Shown piece after piece: positions 1-7,193 of a stretch of 13,511 nucleotides of DNA (positions are counted from its first letter, which is position 1; each line of letters starts with the position of its first letter). The stretch is from the NCBI GenBank assembly GCA_020849575.1, contig JADLFY010000090.1:1-13511 (forward strand), written 5' to 3'. The notes below the pieces were generated by a model. The model was not told where the DNA came from, did no database searches, and saw nothing but the letters and a program-made list of their open reading frames with translations. This DNA is from Candidatus Peregrinibacteria bacterium. GTDB taxonomy: Bacteria; Patescibacteriota; Gracilibacteria; UBA1369. The position numbers and the translations under genes were made by a program.

Positions 1-214
1 GAGCAGGTACACTCCTCAGCCTGAGGTTGTACTTAGCGTGATTTCAGAACTGATGTCGGAGGCGAGACAGAAGAAGTTTCGTCGGGCGGCAGTGGTTCAA
101 AAGGGCGTGATCGTCGGCATGATGATCGGCCGACTGGCTACTGCTACTGGTTTGGGCGAGGTGAGGTATTTTACTTCGCTTGAAGCTGCTAGGAAGTGGC
201 TGGATGGAATCTAA
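1..214 (+). CDS. C-terminal fragment of a possible STAS/SpoIIAA-like domain protein (5' end outside window)
   Basis: An open frame enters from the left edge (first full codon at base 2) and ends at the TAA at 212-214, giving about 70 residues. The fragment has a short strand (RRAAVVQKG), a helix and a closing strand-helix that ends EVRYFTSLEAARKWLDGI. A strand with an aromatic residue followed by 'xxxEAxxWL' at the very C-terminus is typical of SpoIIAA-like (STAS/SEC14-type) small proteins, so this is my best guess; it rests on one short motif only. Base composition is unlike the rest of the window: I count 134 G+C in bases 1-240, about 56%, against roughly 40% or less downstream. A long hairpin lies 17 bases after the stop. 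The frame is well supported, the family name weakly. Confidence 0.5.
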   Translation, partial: SRYTPQPEVVLSVISELMSEARQKKFRRAAVVQKGVIVGMMIGRLATATGLGEVRYFTSLEAARKWLDGI

Positions 215-230
215 GAGCAGCGTGGTACCA

Positions 231-274
231 GTCCCGGCTGTTTTGTGACGGAAACGTCGCGAGACAGCCGGGAC
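231..274 (+). terminator. Long GNRA-capped hairpin, probable transcription terminator
   Basis: Bases 231-241 (GTCCCGGCTGT) pair perfectly with 264-274 (ACAGCCGGGAC). The five bases inside each arm (242-246 and 259-263) continue the stem as A-U, G-C and G-U pairs, and 247-250 GACG pairs with 255-258 CGTC around a GAAA tetraloop. The result is a 20-pair uninterrupted stem. It sits just after the stop codon of the left-edge gene, where a terminator is expected. The following bases are AATTAAATTT rather than a clean T-run, so a structured RNA or mRNA 3'-end stabiliser is an alternative. Confidence 0.55.
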
Positions 275-374
275 AATTAAATTTCTCCGTTCATTGTTTG
301 ATGGTATTCATCTGATTATTTGGATGAGTGTCTTGACGATGAGCATTGCAGTTAAAGGACTTTTCGATGTGCTA

Positions 375-402
375 TTGACATTGTTGATTAAATTGCTAAA
401 AT
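375..402 (+). promoter_or_regulatory. Promoter of the marR-ABC operon
   Basis: A perfect -35 box TTGACA (375-380) is followed after 16 bases by TAAAAT (397-402), five of six matches to the sigma-70-type -10 consensus. Transcription would start near 409, leaving a leader of about 28 bases with no Shine-Dalgarno sequence before the ATG at 437. The -10 box runs into the palindrome at 400-422. Confidence 0.7.
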
Positions 403-422
403 AGTTAACAAACTTAACTATT
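400..422 (+). promoter_or_regulatory. Palindromic operator, probable MarR autoregulation site
   Basis: AATAGTTAA (400-408) and its exact reverse complement TTAACTATT (414-422) flank a 5-base centre (CAAAC). The 23-base palindrome overlaps the end of the -10 box and the expected transcription start, so a bound dimer would block RNA polymerase. MarR-family dimers usually bind imperfect palindromes of this size in their own promoters. A further half-site, TTAACTA, lies at 430-436 directly against the marR start codon. Binding is inferred; the symmetry is seen directly. Confidence 0.7.
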
Positions 423-436
423 AAGCTCCTTAACTA

Positions 437-868
437 ATGAGCAGAGAAAAGTTGTTGGCAGATATTTTTGATCAAATTGCCCTGATGCGCAAGAAGGTGT
501 TTATGTCCCATATGCATAAACCACATACTGCTAATATGCCTACGCGTGCTCAAATGGGAGTATTATTCTTTCTTTCTCATGATCAGAACAGCGGAGTGAA
601 AGAAATGGGTAAATGTATGGGAATGTCGACCAGTGCTGCTACTCAATTGGTCAATGGATTGGTGGAGCAGGGCTATGTTTCCAGAAAACCGGATCTCAAA
701 GACCGGCGTAAAGTTGCTTTGGTAATTACTGCCAAAGCCAGAAAAATAATTCAAAAAATGAATGTTTCCAGAGTGAAGGCTTTGGGTGAGATGTTTGAAC
801 CCCTTAATAGTGCTGAGTTAAAGGTTTTGAATAAAATCCTTCAGAAAATTGTTAATCAACCAAAATAA
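437..868 (+). CDS. MarR-family transcriptional regulator
   Basis: This 143-residue protein has the MarR length and layout. An N-terminal dimerisation helix is followed by a winged helix-turn-helix at about residues 36-100 and C-terminal helices (about 101-140) that complete the dimer interface. The recognition region (MGMSTSAATQLVNGLVEQGY, 61-80) and the wing containing DLKDRRKVALVIT (86-98) are typical of the family; the D-x-x-D-R-R of the wing is its most conserved part. MarR proteins usually repress their own operon and release DNA on binding a small phenolic or lipophilic ligand, or on cysteine oxidation. Here Cys60 lies next to the HTH and is the only cysteine. The gene is first in an operon with two ABC exporter genes, and a perfect palindrome overlaps its promoter, so it probably controls drug or metabolite efflux. 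The ligand is unknown. Confidence 0.92.
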   Translation: MSREKLLADIFDQIALMRKKVFMSHMHKPHTANMPTRAQMGVLFFLSHDQNSGVKEMGKCMGMSTSAATQLVNGLVEQGYVSRKPDLKDRRKVALVITAKARKIIQKMNVSRVKALGEMFEPLNSAELKVLNKILQKIVNQPK

Positions 869-869
869 G

Positions 870-2603
870 ATGAATAAACCTGGTAATAAACCACCACAAG
901 TTAGTGTTTTTGCCGTCCTTAAGCCGTATGCCCCCTGGGTGGTGGGACTAATTGTATTGGCTTTTTTGAGTAATGCTCTGAATCTGGTTGTACCCAAATT
1001 AATTGCTGATGGAATTGATAGTATCAGCAAAGAAACTTTGCAGTATGAAAGTTTTGTCTGGACTTTCTGGATTGTGGTGGTGGGGATTTTTGTACTCAGC
1101 TATATACAGGGGTTTTTGCAGGGCTATGTTTCCGAGCTGGTAGCCAGGGATTTGCGTACCAGAGTGGTAGCCAAAATTTCTCAGCAAAGTTTTGTGTTTG
1201 TACAGAAAACTACAGCTTCCAAATTGCTGACCAATTTGACTTCTGATATCCAGGCTATAAAAACCTTTGTGGCTCAGGCGATTATTTCCATAGTTTCAGC
1301 GATTTTTATCCTGATTGGTGCAAGTATTTTGCTGCTCACGCTAAACTGGAAATTAGGACTGATTGTCTTGACCATGATACCGGTAATTGGCGCTACTTAT
1401 ATGCTGGTTTTTTCCAAAGTGAGAGTGCTTTTTATGAAAACGCAGGTGGTTATTGATAAATTGAATAAAGTAATTAATGAAAGTATTTTGGGTTCCGCTT
1501 TGATCAGGGTTTTGAATTCCCAGCAGCATGAATATGAAAAGTTTTTTGAAGTTAATGGAGAGGCAAAAACTCTGGGGTTGGGGATTCTGAAATTATTTGC
1601 GAGTTTGATACCGATTGTGGTGTTTGTTTCCAACCTTAGTGTTTTGGCTATTTTGGCGATTGGTGGTTATTTTGTGATTAATTCTCAAATGACTCTGGGT
1701 GAATTCGCAGCTTTTAACAGCTATGCTGTGATGCTGATTTTCCCGATTCTGATTATTGGTTTTATGAGTAATGTGATAGCCCGGGCTACGGTCAGTTATA
1801 CCAGAATACATGAAGTGTTGACTGCTCCTGAACTGAAATCTTCCGGCGAGCTGGTTCAGCCTTTGAAAGGGGAGTTAACAGTCAAAGGAATCAATCTGGA
1901 ATATGGTGAAAAGAAGGTTTTGAAAGATCTGTCTTTCCAGATTAAGCCTGGTACCAGAACGGCTATTGTGGGTCCGACTGCTGCCGGTAAAACTCAATTA
2001 CTTTATCTGTTGACTGGATTGATTGAGCCAAATCGTGGTGAAATTAAATTTGATGGACATAATTTGTCGGAATATGACAGTGAAAGTTTTTATAAACAAA
2101 TTGGCATAGTTTTTCAGGATAGTGTGATGTTTAATCTGTCGATCAAAGAAAATATTGCTTTTAATTCCACTGTTAAAGATCAGGAATTGCAGAAAGCTAT
2201 TGAAACAGCCGAGCTGAAAAATTTCATTGAAGAGTTGCCTGAAGGATTGTCTACACTGGTTTCGGAACGTGGTACCAGTCTGTCTGGTGGTCAGAAACAA
2301 AGAATTATGCTGGCCAGGGCTTTGGCGCTTAATCCAAAGATATTGCTGCTGGATGATTTTACGGCCAGGGTAGATGCCGACACTGAACATAAAATTCTGA
2401 CTAATGTTCATAAAAATTATCCGGATATGACGCTGATTTCAGTAACGCAGAAAATTTCCTCAATTCAGGATTATGATCAGATAATTGTTTTGATGGAGGG
2501 AGAGTTGTTGGCTTCTGGTAAGCATGAAGATTTGCTGAAAACTTCTCCAGAGTATGTTCAGATTTTTAATTCACAAAGAAGTACAAATGAATTACAAGCT
2601 TAA
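870..2603 (+). CDS. ABC exporter half-transporter, subunit with degenerate catalytic residues
   Basis: This 577-residue half-transporter has an N-terminal six-helix membrane domain (about 20-300) and a C-terminal ATPase domain. The ATG at 870 starts one base after the marR stop; a TTG at 849 could extend it by seven residues but overlaps marR. The ATPase domain has Walker A GPTAAGKT (368-375), Q-loop Gln416 and an intact signature LSGGQ (471-475). Walker B reads ILLLDD, with Asp496 where the catalytic Glu should be, and the switch His is replaced by Gln527 (SVTQKIS). These are the changes seen in the non-hydrolysing subunit of heterodimeric exporters such as LmrCD and TM287/288, so I infer that it pairs with the next gene product. 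The substrate cannot be read from sequence; lipophilic drugs or a lipid are typical for the family. Confidence 0.93.
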   Translation: MNKPGNKPPQVSVFAVLKPYAPWVVGLIVLAFLSNALNLVVPKLIADGIDSISKETLQYESFVWTFWIVVVGIFVLSYIQGFLQGYVSELVARDLRTRVVAKISQQSFVFVQKTTASKLLTNLTSDIQAIKTFVAQAIISIVSAIFILIGASILLLTLNWKLGLIVLTMIPVIGATYMLVFSKVRVLFMKTQVVIDKLNKVINESILGSALIRVLNSQQHEYEKFFEVNGEAKTLGLGILKLFASLIPIVVFVSNLSVLAILAIGGYFVINSQMTLGEFAAFNSYAVMLIFPILIIGFMSNVIARATVSYTRIHEVLTAPELKSSGELVQPLKGELTVKGINLEYGEKKVLKDLSFQIKPGTRTAIVGPTAAGKTQLLYLLTGLIEPNRGEIKFDGHNLSEYDSESFYKQIGIVFQDSVMFNLSIKENIAFNSTVKDQELQKAIETAELKNFIEELPEGLSTLVSERGTSLSGGQKQRIMLARALALNPKILLLDDFTARVDADTEHKILTNVHKNYPDMTLISVTQKISSIQDYDQIIVLMEGELLASGKHEDLLKTSPEYVQIFNSQRSTNELQA

Positions 2604-4344
2604 TAAATTAGAGAAAGGTCAGCAGAAAACCTCAGTTTTTTCTGCTTTGGGAAAGTTTTGGCCATTGGTTACTGATGAAAAGAAAATTGCTATTGGAGCT
2701 TTGATTGCGGTTTTGTTTAACTCGGCTTTCAATCTGGTGTCACCACTATTGGTGGGATACAGTATTGATCATTACATTAAATCTGGTGATTTGCATGGAC
2801 TGATGGTTATGGCAGGTATTTTGCTGGTGATTTATTTGCTGGCTTTTGGGACGCATTATATTCAGGTTCATCTGATGGGTGGATTGGGGCAGCGTGTCTT
2901 ATTTAAATTGAGAAATCAGATATTTAAAAAACTTCAGTCTTTTCCGGTGGCCTTTTTTAATCAGAATAAAGCTGGTGATTTAATTTCCAGAATTAATAAT
3001 GATACTGATAATTTGAATCAGTTTTTTTCTCAGTCATTGATGCAGTTTATTGGAACGCTGTTTATCATGACTGGGGCGGCTATCTTTCTAGTGGCTATTA
3101 ATCCTTTGCTGGGTTTGGCCAGTTTGGTTCCGGCCATTTTGATTGCGATTTTTACTGCTTTGGTTTCGCCCTGGGTGAAGAGGAAAAATGCTGCCAGTCT
3201 GCAGAGCACTGGTGGTATGAGTGCGGAAATTCAGGAAAGTTTATCCAATTTCAAAGTGATTGTAGCTTTCAACAGAAGAAATTATTTTCGGGATAAATTT
3301 GATGAAGCCAATCAAAATAATTTTTTGGCGGCTGTCAAAGCTGATTTGGCCAATAATATTTTTAATCCGGTTTATGGTTTGTCCGCGCATCTTGCTCAGC
3401 TGATAGTTTTTTCAGTTGGTGTTTATATGATTTCTGCTGGAAGTTTGACTGTGGGTTTTTTGATTTCTTTCCTCATGTATATAGGGAAATTCTATGATCC
3501 GGTCAGACAATTGGCGGCGGTTTGGTCTACTTTCCAAGTGGCTATGGCAGCCTGGGAAAGAATTTATCAGATACTTTCAATGAAATCAGATTTTGAGACT
3601 ATTGAAGGACATCAGAGAACCAGTGAATCTCTGCTGGAATTCAAAGATGTGAGTTTCCATTATCCCGATGGCAGGGAAGTTTTGAAACAGATTAATTTTA
3701 CTCTGGAAAGAGGAAAAACCTATGCCCTGGTTGGACCAACGGGCGGAGGTAAGACTACCACGGCTTCTTTGATGGCCAGACTTTATGATCCAACTGAGGG
3801 GCAGGTGGTTTTGCAGGGCAAAGACATCCGTTCTTATGATGCGATCAACAGAACTAAAAAAATTGGTTTTATTTTGCAGGAACCTTTCCTTTTTACTGGA
3901 ACGGTCAGAGATAATATTTTGTATGGCAATGAAGATCTGGAAACTTTGACCAATGAACAGCTGATGCTGGAATTGGAAAAGGCTAATCTCGGTCATTTGA
4001 TGAAACGTTTTGAGCAGGGTCTGGAGACTCCTGTTGAATCGGCCGGTGAATCAATCAGTTTTGGTCAACGTCAGTTGATTGCTTTTATGCGGGCTATTCT
4101 GCGTAAGCCGGAATTACTGATTCTGGATGAAGCAACTGCCAATATAGATACTTTTACTGAACAATTATTGGAAGATGTTTTGATGAAATTGCATCATACA
4201 ACTACCCGTGTGATTATTGCCCATCGTCTCAATACTATTCAGGATGCGGATGAAATTTTCTTTGTTAACTCAGGCGAAGTGACACGTGCAGGTTCTCTCG
4301 ATCATGCTATGGAAATGCTGCTTAAAGGGAAAAAGAACAGTTAG
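2587..4344 (+). CDS. ABC exporter half-transporter, catalytic subunit
   Basis: This 585-residue protein has the same architecture: six membrane helices (about 30-320), then an ATPase domain with Walker A GPTGGGKT (383-390), Q-loop Gln431, Walker B LLILDE with catalytic Glu515, and switch His546 (IAHRLNTI). Its signature motif is altered to ISFGQ (490-494). That is the mirror image of the previous subunit: here Walker B and His are intact and the signature is off. Together they form one consensus site (this Walker A/B with the partner's LSGGQ) and one degenerate site. I chose the ATG at 2587, which overlaps the upstream gene by 17 bases and has a weak purine-rich AAAGAAG before it. An in-frame ATG at 2554 would add eleven residues. 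A strong terminator follows the stop codon by about 20 bases. Confidence 0.94.
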   Translation: MNYKLNKLEKGQQKTSVFSALGKFWPLVTDEKKIAIGALIAVLFNSAFNLVSPLLVGYSIDHYIKSGDLHGLMVMAGILLVIYLLAFGTHYIQVHLMGGLGQRVLFKLRNQIFKKLQSFPVAFFNQNKAGDLISRINNDTDNLNQFFSQSLMQFIGTLFIMTGAAIFLVAINPLLGLASLVPAILIAIFTALVSPWVKRKNAASLQSTGGMSAEIQESLSNFKVIVAFNRRNYFRDKFDEANQNNFLAAVKADLANNIFNPVYGLSAHLAQLIVFSVGVYMISAGSLTVGFLISFLMYIGKFYDPVRQLAAVWSTFQVAMAAWERIYQILSMKSDFETIEGHQRTSESLLEFKDVSFHYPDGREVLKQINFTLERGKTYALVGPTGGGKTTTASLMARLYDPTEGQVVLQGKDIRSYDAINRTKKIGFILQEPFLFTGTVRDNILYGNEDLETLTNEQLMLELEKANLGHLMKRFEQGLETPVESAGESISFGQRQLIAFMRAILRKPELLILDEATANIDTFTEQLLEDVLMKLHHTTTRVIIAHRLNTIQDADEIFFVNSGEVTRAGSLDHAMEMLLKGKKNS

Positions 4345-4364
4345 ATGTTTGGTTCGATTTTTGA

Positions 4365-4392
4365 AAAAGCCCCCGCGTGCGCGGGGGCTTTT
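4365..4392. terminator. Bidirectional intrinsic terminator
   Basis: GCCCCCGC (4369-4376) pairs with GCGGGGGC (4381-4388) around a GTGC loop. Flanking AAAA (4365-4368) and TTTT (4389-4392) extend the stem and supply the U-tract on either strand. It lies between the stop of the ABC operon on the plus strand and the stop of the cupredoxin gene on the minus strand, so it can end transcription from both directions. Confidence 0.93.
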
Positions 4393-4410
4393 GTGGGATT
4401 TACTTAATAT

Positions 4411-4941
4411 TTATTCTTCTACAATCAGAGCACCTTTTTGGCCCATTTGACGATGGCTGCCAATACTACAGTAATATTCGAAGGAACCGACCTGATCTGC
4501 TACAAATTCAATGGTTTCTGATTCACCGGTTTTAATGGTTTTGGTTTTGGCATTAAATTCGTCAATGTTGAGATTGTGCATGCCTCCCGCATTTTCAAAG
4601 ACGATTCTAACGGTGTCACCACGTTTTACCTTGATAGTGTTTGGAGCATAGTAGAAATTGCCGCCACTTACCTTGAAGGTCAGTGTGGTTGGCTCGTGGG
4701 CTTCTTCGCCGGCTTTGAGCTGGGCTTGTTGTTCTTCAGTTAATTCTGCCGGGGTTTGTGGGGTCATATTCATGCCGCCATTGGCTGGTTTATCGTTAGC
4801 CGGTTTGTCTCCGTTGGTGCTGCTACTGGTTGGAGTGGTGTCACCATTATTGCTTACCGGTGTGGCGTTTTGATTTCCGCAGGCACTTAAAAAAATTGCT
4901 GAAGTGATTAATATTGCTCCGAGACTAAGATGTTTTTTCAT
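4411..4941 (-). CDS. Cupredoxin (plastocyanin-like) lipoprotein
   Basis: This 176-residue exported protein starts with a lipoprotein signal: KKH, a hydrophobic stretch, then lipobox LSAC with acylated Cys21. A flexible Ser/Thr/Asn/Pro/Gly-rich linker follows (about 22-65), then a cupredoxin domain (about 85-176). Likely type 1 copper ligands are His122 (GGMHNLNID), Cys158, His163 and Met166 (YYCSIGSHRQMG). The Cys-x4-His-x2-Met loop is short, and the full ligand set is present, so it should hold a blue-copper redox centre. It probably shuttles electrons on the outer face of the membrane. It lies 64 bases downstream of the hydrolase gene and shares a strand with the flavocytochrome reductase, a plausible donor. 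A TATAAT at 4954-4959 (minus strand) may give it its own promoter. An alternative reading is a copper-binding or copper-storage protein. Confidence 0.9.
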   Translation of the reverse strand: MKKHLSLGAILITSAIFLSACGNQNATPVSNNGDTTPTSSSTNGDKPANDKPANGGMNMTPQTPAELTEEQQAQLKAGEEAHEPTTLTFKVSGGNFYYAPNTIKVKRGDTVRIVFENAGGMHNLNIDEFNAKTKTIKTGESETIEFVADQVGSFEYYCSIGSHRQMGQKGALIVEE

Positions 4942-4953
4942 ATTTGAATTTAA

Positions 4954-4959
4954 ATTATA
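4954..4959 (-). promoter_or_regulatory. Possible -10 box of the cupredoxin gene
   Basis: The minus strand reads TATAAT here, 12 bases before the start codon at 4941, which would give a nearly leaderless transcript. No convincing -35 box is seen upstream, so chance occurrence in AT-rich DNA is possible. Confidence 0.35.
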
Positions 4960-5005
4960 TATGAATACTATTTACACTATTGAGTAAGAAATTGTTACAA
5001 ATTTT

Positions 5006-5827
5006 TTACTGGAGATTGGTTTTCAGGAAAGCCATGGTTTTTTCCCAGGCGTCTTTGGTAGCTTCCGGAGCATAGTTCTGGCCGGATGGATTGGCAAAAG
5101 CGTGGCCGACATCGGGATAAATGTGAATTTCATTTTTTATGGATAAATTGTTCAAAGCAGTTTCAAATCCGCCTACTTGTTCCGGTGTGATGGAAGTGTC
5201 TTTGGCTCCAAAAATACCCAGAACCGGCCATTGGATCTTGTTTAACTGTTCTTCGTCTGAAGTTAATTGTCCATAGTAGATGACAGTGGCATCAAGTTTT
5301 TGTCCGGAGAGAGCCAGTTGAAGTGATTGTCCGCCACCGAAACACCAGCCTAAAGAGGCGATTTTGGTAATACCCTGATCCTGTAGGAATTTAATGGCAT
5401 CCTGCATATTTTTGTTGGCTTCATCCTGTTTGAGAGCAGTGCGTAATTCATTGGCACGTTCAGAAGTTGTTGCTACTTCGCCATGATAGAGGTCTACAGC
5501 CACGACGCGGTAACCTTCTTTGGCTAATTGTCTGGCCATGTCTTTGATATTGTCATTTAAGCCCCACCATTCATGCATGATTACTATTCCTGGATAATTA
5601 CCTGGTGCGGTGGGAGTAGCATAAAGTCCTTTGATGCCAGGACTGTATTCTACTTCGCTGCTGGTGATTTCTGTTTCTTTGTTGGAAGCGAGCATTTCAG
5701 AATTATTCATTTGATTGTTATTAGAGGTTGAGATGGGGGTCGGAACGGAAGCATAATTTTGTTGATAGTAGTAATATCCACCGCCCAGGGCTGCCAAAAT
5801 GACTATTAAGATAAATATTTTTTTCAT
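5006..5827 (-). CDS. Membrane-anchored dienelactone hydrolase family protein
   Basis: This 273-residue protein has an N-terminal hydrophobic segment (about 4-20), an Asn/Ser/Thr-rich linker (about 26-60) and an alpha/beta-hydrolase domain of the dienelactone hydrolase (DLH) family. The family triad is visible: Cys162 in the nucleophile elbow (GWCFGGGQ), Asp210 (FGAKD) and His242 (DVGHAF), plus Glu86 of the MHEWWGLND motif, which polarises the cysteine in classic DLH. Classic enzymes open lactone rings, but many family members act on other esters and most are cytosolic. Here the anchor and linker place the domain outside the membrane, so the substrate is uncertain. It starts 18 bases after the stop of the reductase gene and is probably co-transcribed with it. 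The segment looks uncleaved (no clear cleavage site before Tyr18-Tyr21), but signal peptidase processing cannot be excluded. Confidence 0.88.
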   Translation of the reverse strand: MKKIFILIVILAALGGGYYYYQQNYASVPTPISTSNNNQMNNSEMLASNKETEITSSEVEYSPGIKGLYATPTAPGNYPGIVIMHEWWGLNDNIKDMARQLAKEGYRVVAVDLYHGEVATTSERANELRTALKQDEANKNMQDAIKFLQDQGITKIASLGWCFGGGQSLQLALSGQKLDATVIYYGQLTSDEEQLNKIQWPVLGIFGAKDTSITPEQVGGFETALNNLSIKNEIHIYPDVGHAFANPSGQNYAPEATKDAWEKTMAFLKTNLQ

Positions 5828-5845
5828 ATTTTTTTGAGTTAAATT

Positions 5846-7165
5846 TTAAAAAGAAAATTTTTCAAAGTGAATCTGTTCTGCAGAAAGCCCCATTTTCCGG
5901 AGTAAAGCTGAGATGGCTTTGTTCATTGGTAATGGTCCGCAGAGATAGACCTGACGTTCTTTGAGGTCTTTGATCAGAGTATTTAGTTTGTCTTCATCGA
6001 GACGGCCATTGACCTGACCGGTATTCTCGCTGGTATAGAGATAGTGAATGGGGAAAGGATGTTTACTGGCGATTTGATCCAATTCATTTTTGAAAATAAC
6101 ATTATCGGCAGAACGATTGCTGTAGATTAAAGAAATATCGTGTTGAGGAGCCAGGTCTTCCACCAGCGATCTGATTGGAGTAATTCCAACACCTCCGGCA
6201 ATAAACAGATATTTTTCTTTGGCCTGATTGTTGGCTGTAAATATTCCATAGGCTCCGCCAATAATAACTTTGGTGCCGGGTTTTAATTTGGGAATATTAC
6301 CGGTGAAATCACCACAGACTTTAATGGTGATGCGGAAATGTTCATTGGTAGGAATAGCAGAAAGGGAAAATGGATGAGCCTGAAAATAAAAGTTTTTGGC
6401 CAAAAATCTGACGGTGATGAATTGTCCCGGTTCAGTTTTCCAGGAGTTGAGATTTTTCCCGGAAATATAAACGGACCAGGTGTCAGCGGTTTCCTGAACG
6501 AGTTTTTCCACGCGGAATTGATGTTTGAAGAAAAGGTAAATTGGGGTGATGAAATGAAAAATGATCAGGTTCCCAAAAACAAAAGCATATAAAACCAGCC
6601 AGTAATTATAGAAAACAGGATTACTAAGCAAAGTGCTGCCCAGCTTTAACTGATGACCAAATCCTAATGCAATAGCCAGATAGGTAAGCAGGTGTATGTA
6701 ATACCATGATTCATATTTGAATCTTTTGCGGACAATATAAATGGACAAAAAAACTATGGCTACAAAAATCACCACGGCAATTGCTGTGGCCGGAATATCT
6801 TCATAATTTTGCCAAAATTCAATGAACTGGTCGATAAAAGAAATCTTGGCTGCTGCTGAATATGAAGCAATGATGAAAATTGGATGGGCCAGAATGGTCA
6901 GCAAACTTAAATAACCGTTTAGTCGATGAATATTGGTTAATTTATCCAGACCAAAAACTTTTTCTATCCAGGTAGCCCGGCCGATGAAAACCAGCTGCAT
7001 TAAAACAAAGAAAGCTGCCAATAAACCGGTTAATTGTCCGAAAGCCAATAAAACTCCTGGGGTGGTATTGAATGAAAAAGATGCATTAGCCCACCAGAAA
7101 TGACCAATTATAGCTAGATTTATGCCTAAAATAAGCCAAAGTAAAGTTTTCCAAAATTTCCTCAT
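5846..7165 (-). CDS. NADPH-oxidase/ferric-reductase-like transmembrane flavocytochrome
   Basis: This 439-residue protein has an N-terminal membrane domain of about six helices (roughly 8-210) and a C-terminal ferredoxin-reductase-type domain. Two helices carry His pairs, His80/His94 and His158/His171. Spacings of 14 and 13 match the two haem-binding pairs of eukaryotic NOX2 (His101/115 and His209/222), so two stacked b-type haems are expected. The FAD site is HPFSLSA (264-270), close to the NOX HPFT motif. The NAD(P) site is GGVGITP (324-330) with CGP at 409-411. The chain ends in Phe, as in NOX enzymes whose terminal aromatic covers the flavin. It should move electrons from cytosolic NAD(P)H across the membrane to oxygen, ferric iron, copper or a carrier. 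A cupredoxin lipoprotein in the same run is a candidate acceptor. Confidence 0.9.
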   Translation of the reverse strand: MRKFWKTLLWLILGINLAIIGHFWWANASFSFNTTPGVLLAFGQLTGLLAAFFVLMQLVFIGRATWIEKVFGLDKLTNIHRLNGYLSLLTILAHPIFIIASYSAAAKISFIDQFIEFWQNYEDIPATAIAVVIFVAIVFLSIYIVRKRFKYESWYYIHLLTYLAIALGFGHQLKLGSTLLSNPVFYNYWLVLYAFVFGNLIIFHFITPIYLFFKHQFRVEKLVQETADTWSVYISGKNLNSWKTEPGQFITVRFLAKNFYFQAHPFSLSAIPTNEHFRITIKVCGDFTGNIPKLKPGTKVIIGGAYGIFTANNQAKEKYLFIAGGVGITPIRSLVEDLAPQHDISLIYSNRSADNVIFKNELDQIASKHPFPIHYLYTSENTGQVNGRLDEDKLNTLIKDLKERQVYLCGPLPMNKAISALLRKMGLSAEQIHFEKFSF

Positions 7166-7193
7166 TATTTAGATTAAAATAGAATGCTAATGG

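Noticed and set aside
324..404. A 26-residue hydrophobic open frame upstream of marR (MSVLTMSIAVKG...)
   Set aside because: It contains the marR -35 and -10 boxes, has no ribosome binding site, and ends inside the operator palindrome; a chance frame is more likely than a leader peptide.
849..869. TTG at 849 as the start of the first ABC subunit
   Set aside because: It would overlap marR and add seven non-conserved residues; the ATG at 870, one base after the marR stop, is the better choice.
3586..3996. A 136-residue minus-strand frame, and a similar one at 1998-2411
   Set aside because: Both are antisense to the ATPase domains of the two ABC subunits, with no start context or recognisable domain.
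4658..4873. A 71-residue plus-strand hydrophobic frame
   Set aside because: It is the complement of the Ser/Thr/Pro/Asn-rich linker and domain start of the cupredoxin gene, whose low complexity yields a Val/Leu-rich shadow.
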